From NCBI RefSeq assembly GCF_001422445.1, contig NZ_LMNA01000001.1, forward strand, positions 480,735-544,734: a stretch of 64,000 bases of DNA, in the 5' to 3' direction. Positions 26,816-35,076 of this stretch are shown here, one piece after another. Positions within the stretch are counted from its first letter, which is position 1. Each line of letters starts with the position of its first letter. The notes under the pieces are model-generated. The model was not told the origin of the DNA. It made no database searches and worked only from the letters and a program-made list of their open reading frames with translations. Source of the stretch: Pseudorhodoferax sp. Leaf274 (GTDB lineage Bacteria; Pseudomonadota; Gammaproteobacteria; Burkholderiales; Burkholderiaceae_C). The translations under genes were made by a program, and so were the position numbers.

Positions 26816-27529
26816 GTGCCGCGCATCCACTGCCCATCGCCGCTGGCCACCGGCGCCGCGCTGGCATTGCCGGCCGGCGCTGCACGCCATGTGCAGGTGC
26901 TGCGCCTGCAACCCGGCGACGTGCTGACGCTGTTCAACGGCGCCGGCGGCGAGTTCGAGGCCACCGTGACGCAGATGGGCCGCAGCGATGTGCAGGTCAG
27001 CGTCGGCGCCCACCGCGCCATCGAGCGCGAGGCCGCGCAGGCCGTGCACCTGGCCGTGGTGATGCCGGCCAACGACCGCATGGACTGGCTGGTCGAGAAG
27101 GCGGCCGAACTCGGCGCGGCCAGCATCCAGCCCCTGGTGTCGGCGCGCAGCGTGCTGCGCCTGCATGGCGAGCGCGCGGCCAAGAAGACGGCCCACTGGC
27201 AGGCCGTGGCCGTGGCCGCCTGCGAGCAATGCGGCCGCAACCGCGTGCCGGCCGTGCACCCGGTGGCCGAACTGGCGCCCTGGCTGGCCCGGCCGGCCGC
27301 CGCCGATGCCGGCATGCGCCTGCTGCTGTCGCTGCGCGAGGGCGCGCGCACGCTGCGGCAGCTGGCACCGCCTGCCGCCGTCACGCTGCTGAACGGCCCC
27401 GAAGGCGGCCTCGCGCCTGATGAAGAAGACCTGGCCATCGCCGCCGGTTTCGCGCCGCTCACGCTCGGTCCGCGCGTGCTGCGCGCCGAGACCGCACCGC
27501 TGGCGGCGCTGGCGCTGCTGAACGGCTGA
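26816..27529 (+). CDS. rsmE: 16S rRNA (uracil-1498-N3)-methyltransferase RsmE
   Basis: SPOUT methyltransferase of 237 aa that methylates U1498. N-terminal PUA-like domain (about 1-70, VQVLRLQPGDVLTLFNGAGG), then the knot domain with MDWLVEKAAELGAASIQPLV, ACEQCGRNRVP and the SAM-binding LLNGPEGGLAPDEE followed by LGPRVLRAETAPLAALALL. The start is GTG, 6 bp after the amgK stop; co-transcription is likely. Confidence 0.95.
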   Translation: MPRIHCPSPLATGAALALPAGAARHVQVLRLQPGDVLTLFNGAGGEFEATVTQMGRSDVQVSVGAHRAIEREAAQAVHLAVVMPANDRMDWLVEKAAELGAASIQPLVSARSVLRLHGERAAKKTAHWQAVAVAACEQCGRNRVPAVHPVAELAPWLARPAAADAGMRLLLSLREGARTLRQLAPPAAVTLLNGPEGGLAPDEEDLAIAAGFAPLTLGPRVLRAETAPLAALALLNG

Positions 27530-27542
27530 GACGCGGCACGCC

Positions 27543-28709
27543 ATGAACCGCAACCTCTGGCTGCTCGCGCTGTGCCAGGCGCTGTTCCTGGTCAACAACG
27601 TGACCTTCATCGCCATCAACGGCCTGGTCGGCTGGTCGCTCGCACCGCTGGGCTGGATGGCGACGCTGCCGGTCATGGGCTATGTGGTCGGCGGTGCGCT
27701 GAGCACCGGCCTCGTGGCGCGCACGCAGCGGCGCTGGGGCCGCAAGCGTTCGTTCCTGCTGGGGCTGGCAGTGGCCTGCGGCTCGGCACTGCTGTGCATG
27801 GTGGCGGTGCTGGCCAAGGACTTCTGGCTGCTGTGCGGCGCCACCGTGGTCGCCGGCTACTACAACGCCAATGCCAGCCTGTACCGCTTCGCCGCGGCAG
27901 AGCTGGCCGCCGCGCCGCAGCGCGAGAAGGCGGTGTCGCTGGTCATGGCCGGCGGCCTGTTGGGCGGCGTCGTGGGGCCCAACCTGGCCAATGCCACGCG
28001 CGACTGGTTCGCGGTGCCGTTCGCCGGCGCCTATGTGGCGCTGGCCGTGGCCGCCGTGCTCTCGGCCGCGCTGCTGGCCGGCATCCGCTTTCCGCCCGCA
28101 CCGGCCGCGCAACGGGGCGGCGGCGGCCGGCCGCTCGGCGCGATCGTGCGCCAGCCCGTGTTCATCGTCGCGGCACTGGCGGGCTCACTGGGCTTCGGCA
28201 TCATGAACCTGCTGATGGCGGCCACGCCGCTGGCCATGCAGCAGTGCGGGCTGCCGTTCTCCGCCGCCGCGCTGGTGCTGGAGTGGCATGTGATCGGCAT
28301 GTTCGCGCCGGGCTTCTTCACGGGCCACCTGATCAAGCGCTACGGCACGCTGCCCGTCATGGGCGCGGGCCTGTTGCTGAACCTGGCCTGCATCGCCGTG
28401 GCGCTGTCGGGGGTGGAGCTGCACCACTTCCTCGTCGCCCTGTTCGCGCTGGGCGTGGGCTGGAACTTCCTGTTCACGGGCGCGACCACGCTGTCGCTGC
28501 AGGCCTATACGCCCGACGAAAAGGACAAGGCCCAGGCCGTGCTGAACTTCTGCATGTTCGCCACGCTGGCGCTGACCTCGTTCGCCTCGGGCGTGCTGGT
28601 CACCACGCGCGGCTGGACCCTGCTGAACTACGGCTCGCTGGTGCCGGTGGCACTGACGGCGTCCGGCCTGCTCTGGCTGGCCCTGCGCCACCGCACGCAA
28701 GCCGGCTGA
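27543..28709 (+). CDS. MFS transporter
   Basis: Inner-membrane carrier of 388 aa with about twelve hydrophobic segments. The loop after TM2 has RTQRRWGRKRSFLLG, the MFS motif A pattern. The central loop (about 190-205) is short and Gly-rich. It starts 13 bp after rsmE and may share its transcript. The substrate cannot be deduced; the protein resembles uncharacterised YfcJ/YcaD-like exporters more than sugar permeases. Confidence 0.88.
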   Translation: MNRNLWLLALCQALFLVNNVTFIAINGLVGWSLAPLGWMATLPVMGYVVGGALSTGLVARTQRRWGRKRSFLLGLAVACGSALLCMVAVLAKDFWLLCGATVVAGYYNANASLYRFAAAELAAAPQREKAVSLVMAGGLLGGVVGPNLANATRDWFAVPFAGAYVALAVAAVLSAALLAGIRFPPAPAAQRGGGGRPLGAIVRQPVFIVAALAGSLGFGIMNLLMAATPLAMQQCGLPFSAAALVLEWHVIGMFAPGFFTGHLIKRYGTLPVMGAGLLLNLACIAVALSGVELHHFLVALFALGVGWNFLFTGATTLSLQAYTPDEKDKAQAVLNFCMFATLALTSFASGVLVTTRGWTLLNYGSLVPVALTASGLLWLALRHRTQAG

Positions 28710-28812
28710 AGGCGGCACGGCCCGCGGCGGCGCCGGCCGTCAAATGGTTGCACATGCCCGCAGGCGCGCGCCGCACAATGCCACCCCTTTGTTCTACACA
28801 CGCGAGGCAACC

Positions 28813-29316
28813 ATGGGCCTTCTCGATTCCGTGCTCGGTTCCGTCCTGAATGGCGGCCAGTCTCCCCAGCAGCCTGGCGCCCACGCCAACGCCGAGGGCG
28901 GCCTGGGCGGCATCCTGGGTGCGCTGGCCAGCAACCCGCAGCTGCTGCAGGTGCTGATGGGCCTGCTGGCCGGTGGCCAGGGTCGCCCGGCCCAGGCGGG
29001 CGGCGGCCCGCTGGGCGGCTTGGTCGAGCAGTTCCAGCAGGCTGGCCTGGGCGACGTGCTGGGCTCGTGGATCGGCACGGGCCAGAACCGTCCCGTCTCG
29101 GCCGACCAGCTGGGCCAGGTGTTCGGCCAGGACAGGCTGTCGGAGCTCGGCGGGCAACTGGGCATCGGCGGCGGCGACCTGGCGAGCCAGCTGTCGCAGA
29201 TCCTGCCCGGCCTGGTGAACCGGATGACGCCGCAGGGCCAGCTGCCGCAGCCCGGCGAGGGCGGCGGCAACGAGGGCCTGTTCGGAATGCTGGAAGCCTT
29301 CGGCCAGCGCCGCTGA
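28813..29316 (+). CDS. YidB-like DUF937 protein
   Basis: Gly/Gln/Leu-rich protein of 167 aa. The start MGLLDSVLGSVLNGGQ and the later core VSADQLGQVFGQDRLSELGG with LASQLSQILPGLVNRMTPQG are the YidB family pattern. No signal peptide or membrane helix. Function in the cell is not established. GAGG precedes the ATG. It converges with the M20 peptidase, 7 bp between stops. Confidence 0.88.
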   Translation: MGLLDSVLGSVLNGGQSPQQPGAHANAEGGLGGILGALASNPQLLQVLMGLLAGGQGRPAQAGGGPLGGLVEQFQQAGLGDVLGSWIGTGQNRPVSADQLGQVFGQDRLSELGGQLGIGGGDLASQLSQILPGLVNRMTPQGQLPQPGEGGGNEGLFGMLEAFGQRR

Positions 29317-29323
29317 AGAGGCC

Positions 29324-30790
29324 TTACGCAGCCGGGAAGGCCGCGATCACCTGCGCCACGGCGGCCGTGAGCTTCTTGGCGTAGGGCACGTGCAGGAACT
29401 CGTTGGGGCCGTGGGCGTTGCTTTTGGGACCCAGCACGCCGCAGACCATCATCTGTGCCGAGGGAAAACCTGCCGACAGCATGTTCATGAGCGGAATCGT
29501 GCCGCCCTGGCCGATGTAGCCGCAGGGTGCGCCGAAATGCGCCTGCGAGGCCGCGTTCAGCGCGTTCTCGAACCAGGGCGCCGTGGCGGGCGCATTCCAG
29601 CCGGTGGCGCCGCCTTCGCCCTGGAAGGTCACCCGGGCCTGGTAGGGCGCGTTGTCCTCGAGCAGGGCCTTGAGTTCCTGCACCGCCGCGCCCGCCTCGA
29701 CCAGCGGCGGCAGGCGCAGCGAGAGCTTGAAGGCGGTGTAGGGTCGCAGCACGTTGCCGGCGTTGCGCAGCTCCGGGAAGCCCTCGGCGCCTGTCACCGA
29801 CAGCGTGGGCAGCCAGGTGCGGTTGAGCAGCGCCTGCACCGGGTCGGTGGTGGTGGGCAGCGCGGTCTGCACGGCGCCACCGCAGTCGTAGTGTGCCCAG
29901 GGGAAGCGCTTGTAGATCTCCTCGCCCAGGATGGCAGCCGTGGCCTGGGCCTGGGCCAGCCGCTCGGCGGGCACCTCGCAATGGAAGCTGGCGGGCAGCA
30001 GGCGGCCGGTGGCGCTGTCCTCGAGCCGGTCCAGCACCTGGCGCATGATCCGGAAGCTCGACGGCACCAGGCCCGATGCATCGCCCGAGTGCACGCCCTC
30101 GGTCAGGATCTCCACCTTGAGCACGCCGCTGGCCATGCCGCGCAGGCTGGTGGTGAGCCAGAGCTGGTCGTAGTTGCCGGCGCCCGAATCCAGGCAGACC
30201 ACCAGCGCCACGTCGCCCAGGCGCGGGCGCAATGCATCCACATAGGGCAGCAGGTCGTGCGAGCCGCTTTCCTCGCAGGTCTCGATGAGGCCGACGATGC
30301 GCGGGTGCGGCGCGTTCTGCGCCTTGAGCGCCTGCACGGCCGCGATGCTGGCGTAGACCGCGTAGCCGTCGTCGGCACCGCCACGGCCGTAGAGCTTGCC
30401 GTCCTCGTACTTGGGCGTCCAGGGGCCGAGGCCCGAGCGCCAGCCGTTGAACTCGGGCTGCTTGTCCAGGTGGCCGTACATCAGCACGGTCTGCGCGGTC
30501 TGGGTGCCGCTGGCCGCGACCTCGAAGAACAGCACGGGCGTGCGGCCTTCCAGGCGCACGATCTCCAGCTTCAGGCCGGGCACCTTCTGGGCCTCGACCC
30601 AGGCCGCGGCGTTGCGCAGCACGGTGTCCAGGTAGCCATGCTGGGCCCAGTCGGGGTCGAACGAAGGCGACTTGGCCGGGATGGCGATGTAGTCGGTCAG
30701 CTGGCGGACGATGTCCTCGTCCCAGGCCCGCGTGGCATGGGTCAGCGCGGCGGTGGCATCGAGCACGTTGGCGGGAACACGGGCGTTCAT
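29324..30790 (-). CDS. M20-family metallopeptidase (carnosinase-like dipeptidase)
   Basis: Di-zinc hydrolase of 488 aa. Metal ligands are visible in YGHLDKQPEFNGW (His, Asp), GRGGADDGYA (Asp) and ETCEESGSHD (catalytic Glu pair), with the last ligand in HGPNEFLHVPYAK. The dimerisation domain lies at about 205-370. Such enzymes cleave dipeptides or N-acyl amino acids. It lies downstream of the lactonase and reductase genes on the same strand, 66 bp away, but does not obviously belong to their pathway. Confidence 0.92.
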   Translation of the reverse strand: MNARVPANVLDATAALTHATRAWDEDIVRQLTDYIAIPAKSPSFDPDWAQHGYLDTVLRNAAAWVEAQKVPGLKLEIVRLEGRTPVLFFEVAASGTQTAQTVLMYGHLDKQPEFNGWRSGLGPWTPKYEDGKLYGRGGADDGYAVYASIAAVQALKAQNAPHPRIVGLIETCEESGSHDLLPYVDALRPRLGDVALVVCLDSGAGNYDQLWLTTSLRGMASGVLKVEILTEGVHSGDASGLVPSSFRIMRQVLDRLEDSATGRLLPASFHCEVPAERLAQAQATAAILGEEIYKRFPWAHYDCGGAVQTALPTTTDPVQALLNRTWLPTLSVTGAEGFPELRNAGNVLRPYTAFKLSLRLPPLVEAGAAVQELKALLEDNAPYQARVTFQGEGGATGWNAPATAPWFENALNAASQAHFGAPCGYIGQGGTIPLMNMLSAGFPSAQMMVCGVLGPKSNAHGPNEFLHVPYAKKLTAAVAQVIAAFPAA

Positions 30791-30856
30791 GGCGGGGCAC
30801 TCCAGGGCGCAAAGAGGGCATTGCACCACAAGGGGCGGGCGCCGTCAGCCGGTGGA

Positions 30857-31675
30857 TCAGAGCCCGTACGCCCGGCGTGCCGTCCCGCCAAAGACGGCGG
30901 CCTGGTCGGCTGGCGCCACCCACTGCCGCGCCGCCGCCAGCCACGCGCCGTAGCCGCCCGCCAGTTCCAGCACGGGCCAGTCGCTGCCCCACAGGCAGCG
31001 TTGCGGGCCGAAGGACGCCAGCAGCCAGCGCGCATGGCGTTCCAGCGTCTCCACGGGCGCGCCGGCGGTGGCCTCGGTCCACAGGCCGGAGAGCTTGCAG
31101 AAGGCCGGGGTCTCGTCCGCGAGCGCCTGCAGTCCGGCGGTCCAGGCGGCCCAGCCCGCGGCGTCGCCCGGGATGGCGGGCTTGGCGCCGTGGTCGATGA
31201 CGATGCGCAAGTCCGGGTGGCGCTCGGCCAGGCGCAGGATGCGCGGCAGGTGCACGGGCAGCACCAGCGCGTCGAACACCAGGCCGCAGCGCGCCATGGC
31301 CGCCAGCGCGGGCCGCAGGGCACCGTCGAGGATCCAGTCCGGGTCGGCAATGTCCTGCAGCATGGGCCGCAGGCCCTTGAGCTTGGGCTGGCGTGCAAGC
31401 GCCTCGATGCGCGCGGGCGCGTCCGGCGCCAGCAGGTCGACCCAGCCGACCACGCCCAGCACCTCGGGCACGCGGGCCGCCTCGCGCAGCAGGAATTCCG
31501 TCTCGGCCCCGGTCGGCGCCGCCTGCACGAGCACGCCGCCCTGCACGCCGAAGGGTGCGCTCACGGCCTGCCAGTCGGCCAGGCCCATGTCGCGGTGGAT
31601 CGGCCCCAGCGCCGGCGTGAGCCAGCCGTAATCGCCGCGGTCCAGCCGCCAGATGTGGAAGTGGGCGTCGATCAT
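30857..31675 (-). CDS. COG3618 amidohydrolase, probable sugar-lactone hydrolase
   Basis: TIM-barrel amidohydrolase of 272 aa. The start MIDAHFHIWRLDRGDYGWL has the HxH metal pair; later come VVGWVDLLAP, RIVIDHGAKP and CLWGSDWPVLELAGG with the conserved Asp. COG3618 includes L-fucono-1,5-lactonase and 4-sulfomuconolactone hydrolase. Between an aldo-keto reductase (82 bp upstream) and near FucU, a sugar-lactone hydrolase is the best guess: it would open the lactone made by the reductase. Confidence 0.87.
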   Translation of the reverse strand: MIDAHFHIWRLDRGDYGWLTPALGPIHRDMGLADWQAVSAPFGVQGGVLVQAAPTGAETEFLLREAARVPEVLGVVGWVDLLAPDAPARIEALARQPKLKGLRPMLQDIADPDWILDGALRPALAAMARCGLVFDALVLPVHLPRILRLAERHPDLRIVIDHGAKPAIPGDAAGWAAWTAGLQALADETPAFCKLSGLWTEATAGAPVETLERHARWLLASFGPQRCLWGSDWPVLELAGGYGAWLAAARQWVAPADQAAVFGGTARRAYGL

Positions 31676-31757
31676 GCCGTTGGCTCCCCGGCCGGCCGAA
31701 GCGGCGGACCCGCCCGTCGGCTTGGCCGCGACACGCGCAGCGATGGGCGTGCGGCCT

Positions 31758-32774
31758 TCATGGCGTGGGCGCCTGCGCGGGCAGCAGGCCCTGGGCGCGC
31801 AGCGCCTGCCAGAACGCCGCCGGGATGGCGTGGGCCAGCATGGCGCGGCTGTCCTGCCACTGCGCCACGTCCTGCGCGCCGGCCACGACGATGTCCACGG
31901 CCGGGTGCGCAAGCGGAAACTGCAGCGCCGCCGCGCGCAAGGGCACACCGTGTGCAGCGCAGGTGCGCTCGACGGCGGCCGTGCGTTCGATCCACGCCTG
32001 CGGCGCGCGCGCATAGTTGAAGCGCGGCTCGCCGCCCCCCAGCACGCCCGTGGCCAGGATGCCGGAATTGAACACGCCGCCCAGCGCGATGCGCACGCCG
32101 CGCGCCACGCACAGCGGCAGCAGCGCGGCCAGCGCACCGTGGTCGATCAGGCTGTAGCGGCCGGCCAGCAGCAGGCAGTCGAGTTCGGCGCCGGCCAGCA
32201 CGTCCAGGCAGACCTGCACGTCGTTCACGCCCAGGCCGACCGCGCCGACCAGGCCCTCGCGCTGCAGCGTGCGCAGCGTGGGCAGCGTCTCGCCAAGCAC
32301 CTGGGCCCGCACCTGCGGATAGGCGGCGCCGTGGGTGGCGGCATCGCAGTCGTGCACGTAGGCCACGTCCAGCCGGGCCAGGCCCAGGCGCTGCAGGCTG
32401 TCCTCCACGCTGCGGCGCGTGCCGGCGGCCGAATAGTCCCAGCGCTGCGTGAACGGCAGCACGTCCACATAGCCGTTCTGCGCGCGCGCGGCCCGCGCAT
32501 CCGGCGACAGCACGCGGCCGACCTTGCTGGACAGCACGAAGCCTTCGCGCGGCAGCGCGCGCAGCGCCTGGCCGAAGCGCTGCTCGGACAGCCCATTGCC
32601 ATAGTGCGGCGCGGTGTCGAAGCTGCGGCAGCCATCGGCCAGCGCCGCGGCCAGCACGGCCTGGGCATGGTCCTCGGGCACGGCGCGGAACAGATTGCCC
32701 AGCGGCGCGCCGCCCAGGCCCAGGCGCTGGCCGTCGGCGCAGCCGGGAAAGCGCGTCGCAGGTGCGTGCGGCAT
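31758..32774 (-). CDS. Aldo-keto reductase, probable L-fucose/D-threo-aldose dehydrogenase
   Basis: NAD(P)-dependent oxidoreductase of 338 aa. The catalytic tetrad residues are visible: Asp in SFDTAPHYGNGLSEQRFG with Tyr following, Lys in VLSSKVGRVL, and His in DVAYVHDCD. The family (D-threo-aldose 1-dehydrogenase, pyridoxal dehydrogenase) oxidises L-fucose, L-galactose or D-arabinose to the lactone. The ATG at 32774 has GGAG 8 nt upstream and beats a GTG at 32792. Transcribed from a promoter with an operator in its spacer (32808-32836). Confidence 0.9.
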   Translation of the reverse strand: MPHAPATRFPGCADGQRLGLGGAPLGNLFRAVPEDHAQAVLAAALADGCRSFDTAPHYGNGLSEQRFGQALRALPREGFVLSSKVGRVLSPDARAARAQNGYVDVLPFTQRWDYSAAGTRRSVEDSLQRLGLARLDVAYVHDCDAATHGAAYPQVRAQVLGETLPTLRTLQREGLVGAVGLGVNDVQVCLDVLAGAELDCLLLAGRYSLIDHGALAALLPLCVARGVRIALGGVFNSGILATGVLGGGEPRFNYARAPQAWIERTAAVERTCAAHGVPLRAAALQFPLAHPAVDIVVAGAQDVAQWQDSRAMLAHAIPAAFWQALRAQGLLPAQAPTP

Positions 32775-32807
32775 CGGCAGGTCTCCTTCCACAGAAAAAT
32801 GTTGCCG

Positions 32808-32836
32808 ACCCTATGACTAACATGTCAGTTCGTCAA
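32808..32836 (-). promoter_or_regulatory. Sigma70 promoter for the aldo-keto reductase unit
   Basis: On the minus strand, TTGACG (complement of 32831-32836) and TAGGGT (complement of 32808-32813) are separated by exactly 17 bp. The -35 matches five of six consensus bases; the -10 is weak. The transcript would start about 25 bp before the reductase ATG, leaving room for the GGAG site. Confidence 0.6.
32816..32829. promoter_or_regulatory. Near-palindromic operator ACTAACATGTCAGT
   Basis: A 14-bp near-palindrome (12 of 14 symmetric) centred on ACATGT, sitting in the spacer between the -35 and -10 of the reductase promoter and 60 bp upstream of fucU. A repressor bound here would block the promoter directly. 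The GntR gene at 33401 is the likely source. Confidence 0.55.
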
Positions 32837-32889
32837 CAGGGCATGTGCCGATGGGAGAAGGACGCCGCGCTGGGCACCATGCGCCGCCC

Positions 32890-33312
32890 ATGCTCAAGAA
32901 CCTCTCGCCCCTGCTCTCGCCCGACCTGCTGCACGCGCTGGCCTCGATGGGCCACGGCGACGAGATCGTGCTGGCCGACGCCTTCTTCCCTGCCGCCACG
33001 CACGCCCAGCGCCTGATCCGCCTGCCCGGCATTGCGGCCGACGCGGCGCTGGACGCCGTGCTCTCGCTGCTGCCGCTGGACGACTTCGTGCCGCAGCCGG
33101 CCTGCACCATGCAGGTGGTGGGCCGGGCCGACGAGGTGCCCCCGGCCGTCGCGCAGTTCACCGATGTGCTGGCCCGCCACGGCGCGCCCGCGCCCGGCGC
33201 CCTGGACCGCTACGCCTTCTACGAGCGCGCGGCCAAGGCCTTCGCCATCGTGGCCACGGGCGACACGCGCACCTACGCCAACATCCTGCTGAAGAAGGGC
33301 GTGTTGAAGTGA
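32890..33312 (+). CDS. fucU: L-fucose mutarotase FucU (RbsD/FucU family)
   Basis: Interconverts sugar anomers so that the dehydrogenase gets its preferred form. 140 aa. The start MLKNLSPLLSPDLLHALASM, the catalytic SMGHGDEIVLADAFFP and the C-terminal FYERAAKAFAIVATGDTRTY are diagnostic for FucU rather than RbsD. The ATG at 32890 is the first with family-like sequence. Divergent from the aldo-keto reductase; followed by a repeat/terminator-like region and the GntR gene. Confidence 0.93.
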   Translation: MLKNLSPLLSPDLLHALASMGHGDEIVLADAFFPAATHAQRLIRLPGIAADAALDAVLSLLPLDDFVPQPACTMQVVGRADEVPPAVAQFTDVLARHGAPAPGALDRYAFYERAAKAFAIVATGDTRTYANILLKKGVLK

Positions 33313-33315
33313 ACA

Positions 33316-33403
33316 GGCACACCAGGCCCCCACGCTCGGCACTGCGTGTCCTTCGCTGCCCCCCGTGGGGGCGCTTCATGCCTTGGGGCGGCCCGGCGGC
33401 ATG
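33316..33403. repeat. Dispersed Comamonadaceae-type repeat with terminator-like stem
   Basis: The 88-bp gap between fucU and the GntR gene is mostly a repeat type I recall as widespread in Comamonadaceae, ending in CCTTGGGGCGGCCCGGCGGC. GCCCCCACG (33326-33334) pairs with CGTGGGGGC (33364-33372), a 9-bp stem that may stop fucU transcription. The repeat runs into the GntR start codon. Family membership is from memory. Confidence 0.6.
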
Positions 33404-34132
33404 ACCGCCGCTTCGCGTCGCCGCCTGGCCGTGGTCCCGCAAGAGCCGACCAGCCAGCGCGCGCGCGCCTACCAGGGCTTCACGCAGCAGATCCTGGCCG
33501 GCAGCATCAAGCCCGGCCAGTTCGTCTCGCAGCGCGAACTCATGACCTTGCTCGACATGCCGCTCGGTGCGGTGCGCGAGATGATCCCGCGGCTGGAGGC
33601 CGCCGGCCTGGTCAAGACCGTGCCGCAGCGCGGCCTGCAGATCGCGCACGTGGACCTGAAGCTCGTGCGCAATGCCTTCCAGCTGCGCGCCATGATCGAG
33701 CGCGAGGCCGTGCGGCACTTCGTGGCGGTGGTGAACGATGCGGAACTGGCCGCCATCGCCGCCGCGCACGAGGAGGTGCTGGCCCGCGCCCGTGCCGGCG
33801 AGGCCGATGCCGCGCTGCTGGACGACGCCCAGTCCGTCGACTGGGGCCTGCACGACCGCATGGTCGATGCGCTGGGCAACGAGATCGTGTCGGAGATCTA
33901 CCGCGTCAACAGCCTGCGCATCCGCCTGATCCGGCTGGAGCAGGCCGTCATCACGCCGGCCGAACTCGTGCCGGCCATGCAGGAGCACCTGCAGTTCATC
34001 GCCGCGCTGCGGCAGCGCGATGCCGACACCGCCTGGCGGCTGCTGGAGGCGCACCTGAGCAGCGCCCGCGCCCGCGCGCTGGCCGGCCCCGGCGCGGCCG
34101 CGCTGACCCCCTTCGAGAGGAGACATTCCTGA
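33401..34132 (+). CDS. GntR-family regulator, FCD subfamily
   Basis: Regulator of 243 aa. Winged HTH at about 20-85 (QILAGSIKPGQFVSQRELMT and LGAVREMIPRLEAAGLV), then an FCD helical domain with metal/ligand His and Arg residues (LRAMIEREAVRHFV, DWGLHDRMVDAL). The ATG at 33401 sits at the end of a dispersed repeat and lacks a Shine-Dalgarno, so the start is uncertain. It ends TGATG into the lyase gene, making it the first gene of the lyase/ABC transporter operon, which it probably represses. Confidence 0.88.
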   Translation: MTAASRRRLAVVPQEPTSQRARAYQGFTQQILAGSIKPGQFVSQRELMTLLDMPLGAVREMIPRLEAAGLVKTVPQRGLQIAHVDLKLVRNAFQLRAMIEREAVRHFVAVVNDAELAAIAAAHEEVLARARAGEADAALLDDAQSVDWGLHDRMVDALGNEIVSEIYRVNSLRIRLIRLEQAVITPAELVPAMQEHLQFIAALRQRDADTAWRLLEAHLSSARARALAGPGAAALTPFERRHS

Positions 34133-35046
34133 TGACACACGCGATCACCGGCCTGTGGCCGGCCCTGGCCACGGCCTTCACCGCCAGCGGCGCCGTCGAC
34201 ACCGCGCGCACGCTGGCGCAGGCGCGCCGCATGCTGGCGGCCGGCAGCGACGGCATCACGCCGTTCGGCACCACGGGCGAGGGCCCTGCCCTGACCGTGG
34301 CCGAACGCCAGGCCCTGCTGGAGGCCTTGCTGGCCGACGGCGTGCGGCCCGACCAGCTCATCGTGTGCACCACGGCCTGCGCGCTGGGCGACGCCATCAC
34401 GCTGGGCCGCCACGCGCTGGCGCTGGGCTGCACGCGCCAGCTGTACATGCCGGCCTTCTACTTCAACCACCCGCGCGATGCCGGCGTGGTGGACGCCGTC
34501 ACCCAGATGGTCCACGGCATCGGCAGCGACGCACTGCGCGTGCTGCTGTACCAGTTCCCCTCGCTCAGCAACGTGGGCTTCAGCCACGCCGCCATCGCCA
34601 CGCTGGCCGACGCGCATCCGGGCGTGGTGGTCGGCATCAAGGACAGCACGGGCGACCGCGCCCACTCGCTGGCGCTGGTCAAGGCCTTCCCGCAGCTCGG
34701 CACGTTGGTGGGCGCCGAGCTGGACGTGGCGCCGGTGATGCTGCAAGGCGGCGCCGGCTCGGTCAACGGCCTGGCCAACCTGGCGCCGCACCTGATGCGC
34801 CGCGTGGTCTCGCGGCCCGGCGAGGTGGCGGCGGCCGACCAGGCCCTCATGCGGGGCCTGCTGGCCCTGCTCAGCGTGCGGCCCAACATGCCCTTCGTCA
34901 GCGCCTACAAGACCGCGCTGGCCGAGCAGCTGGGCGACGACGGCTGGCTGCATGTGCGCGCCCCGCTCTCGCCCCTGGAAAACACCGAGGCACAGGCCGT
35001 GCGCGCGGCCTACCGTGCGCTGGGCCAGGATGTCGCCACCCTGTAG
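34132..35046 (+). CDS. DHDPS/N-acetylneuraminate-lyase family aldolase (probable KDG/KDF-type)
   Basis: Class I pyruvate-dependent aldolase of 304 aa. The Schiff-base lysine is in VVGIKDSTGD, the catalytic tyrosine in VLLYQFPSLS and the pyruvate-carboxylate loop in TPFGTTGEGPAL. Family members either make dihydrodipicolinate or cleave 2-keto-3-deoxy sugar acids. Placed between a sugar regulator and a sugar importer, cleavage of a 2-keto-3-deoxy sugar acid to pyruvate and an aldehyde is the likely role. A good AGGAG precedes the ATG. Confidence 0.9.
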   Translation: MTHAITGLWPALATAFTASGAVDTARTLAQARRMLAAGSDGITPFGTTGEGPALTVAERQALLEALLADGVRPDQLIVCTTACALGDAITLGRHALALGCTRQLYMPAFYFNHPRDAGVVDAVTQMVHGIGSDALRVLLYQFPSLSNVGFSHAAIATLADAHPGVVVGIKDSTGDRAHSLALVKAFPQLGTLVGAELDVAPVMLQGGAGSVNGLANLAPHLMRRVVSRPGEVAAADQALMRGLLALLSVRPNMPFVSAYKTALAEQLGDDGWLHVRAPLSPLENTEAQAVRAAYRALGQDVATL

Positions 35047-35076
35047 CCCCCCACCAGACACCAACGGAGACAAGCC

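Noticed and set aside
28741..28812. TTGCAC...CACAAT promoter before the YidB-like gene
   Set aside because: Spacer is 20 bp and the -10 is poor; not convincing.
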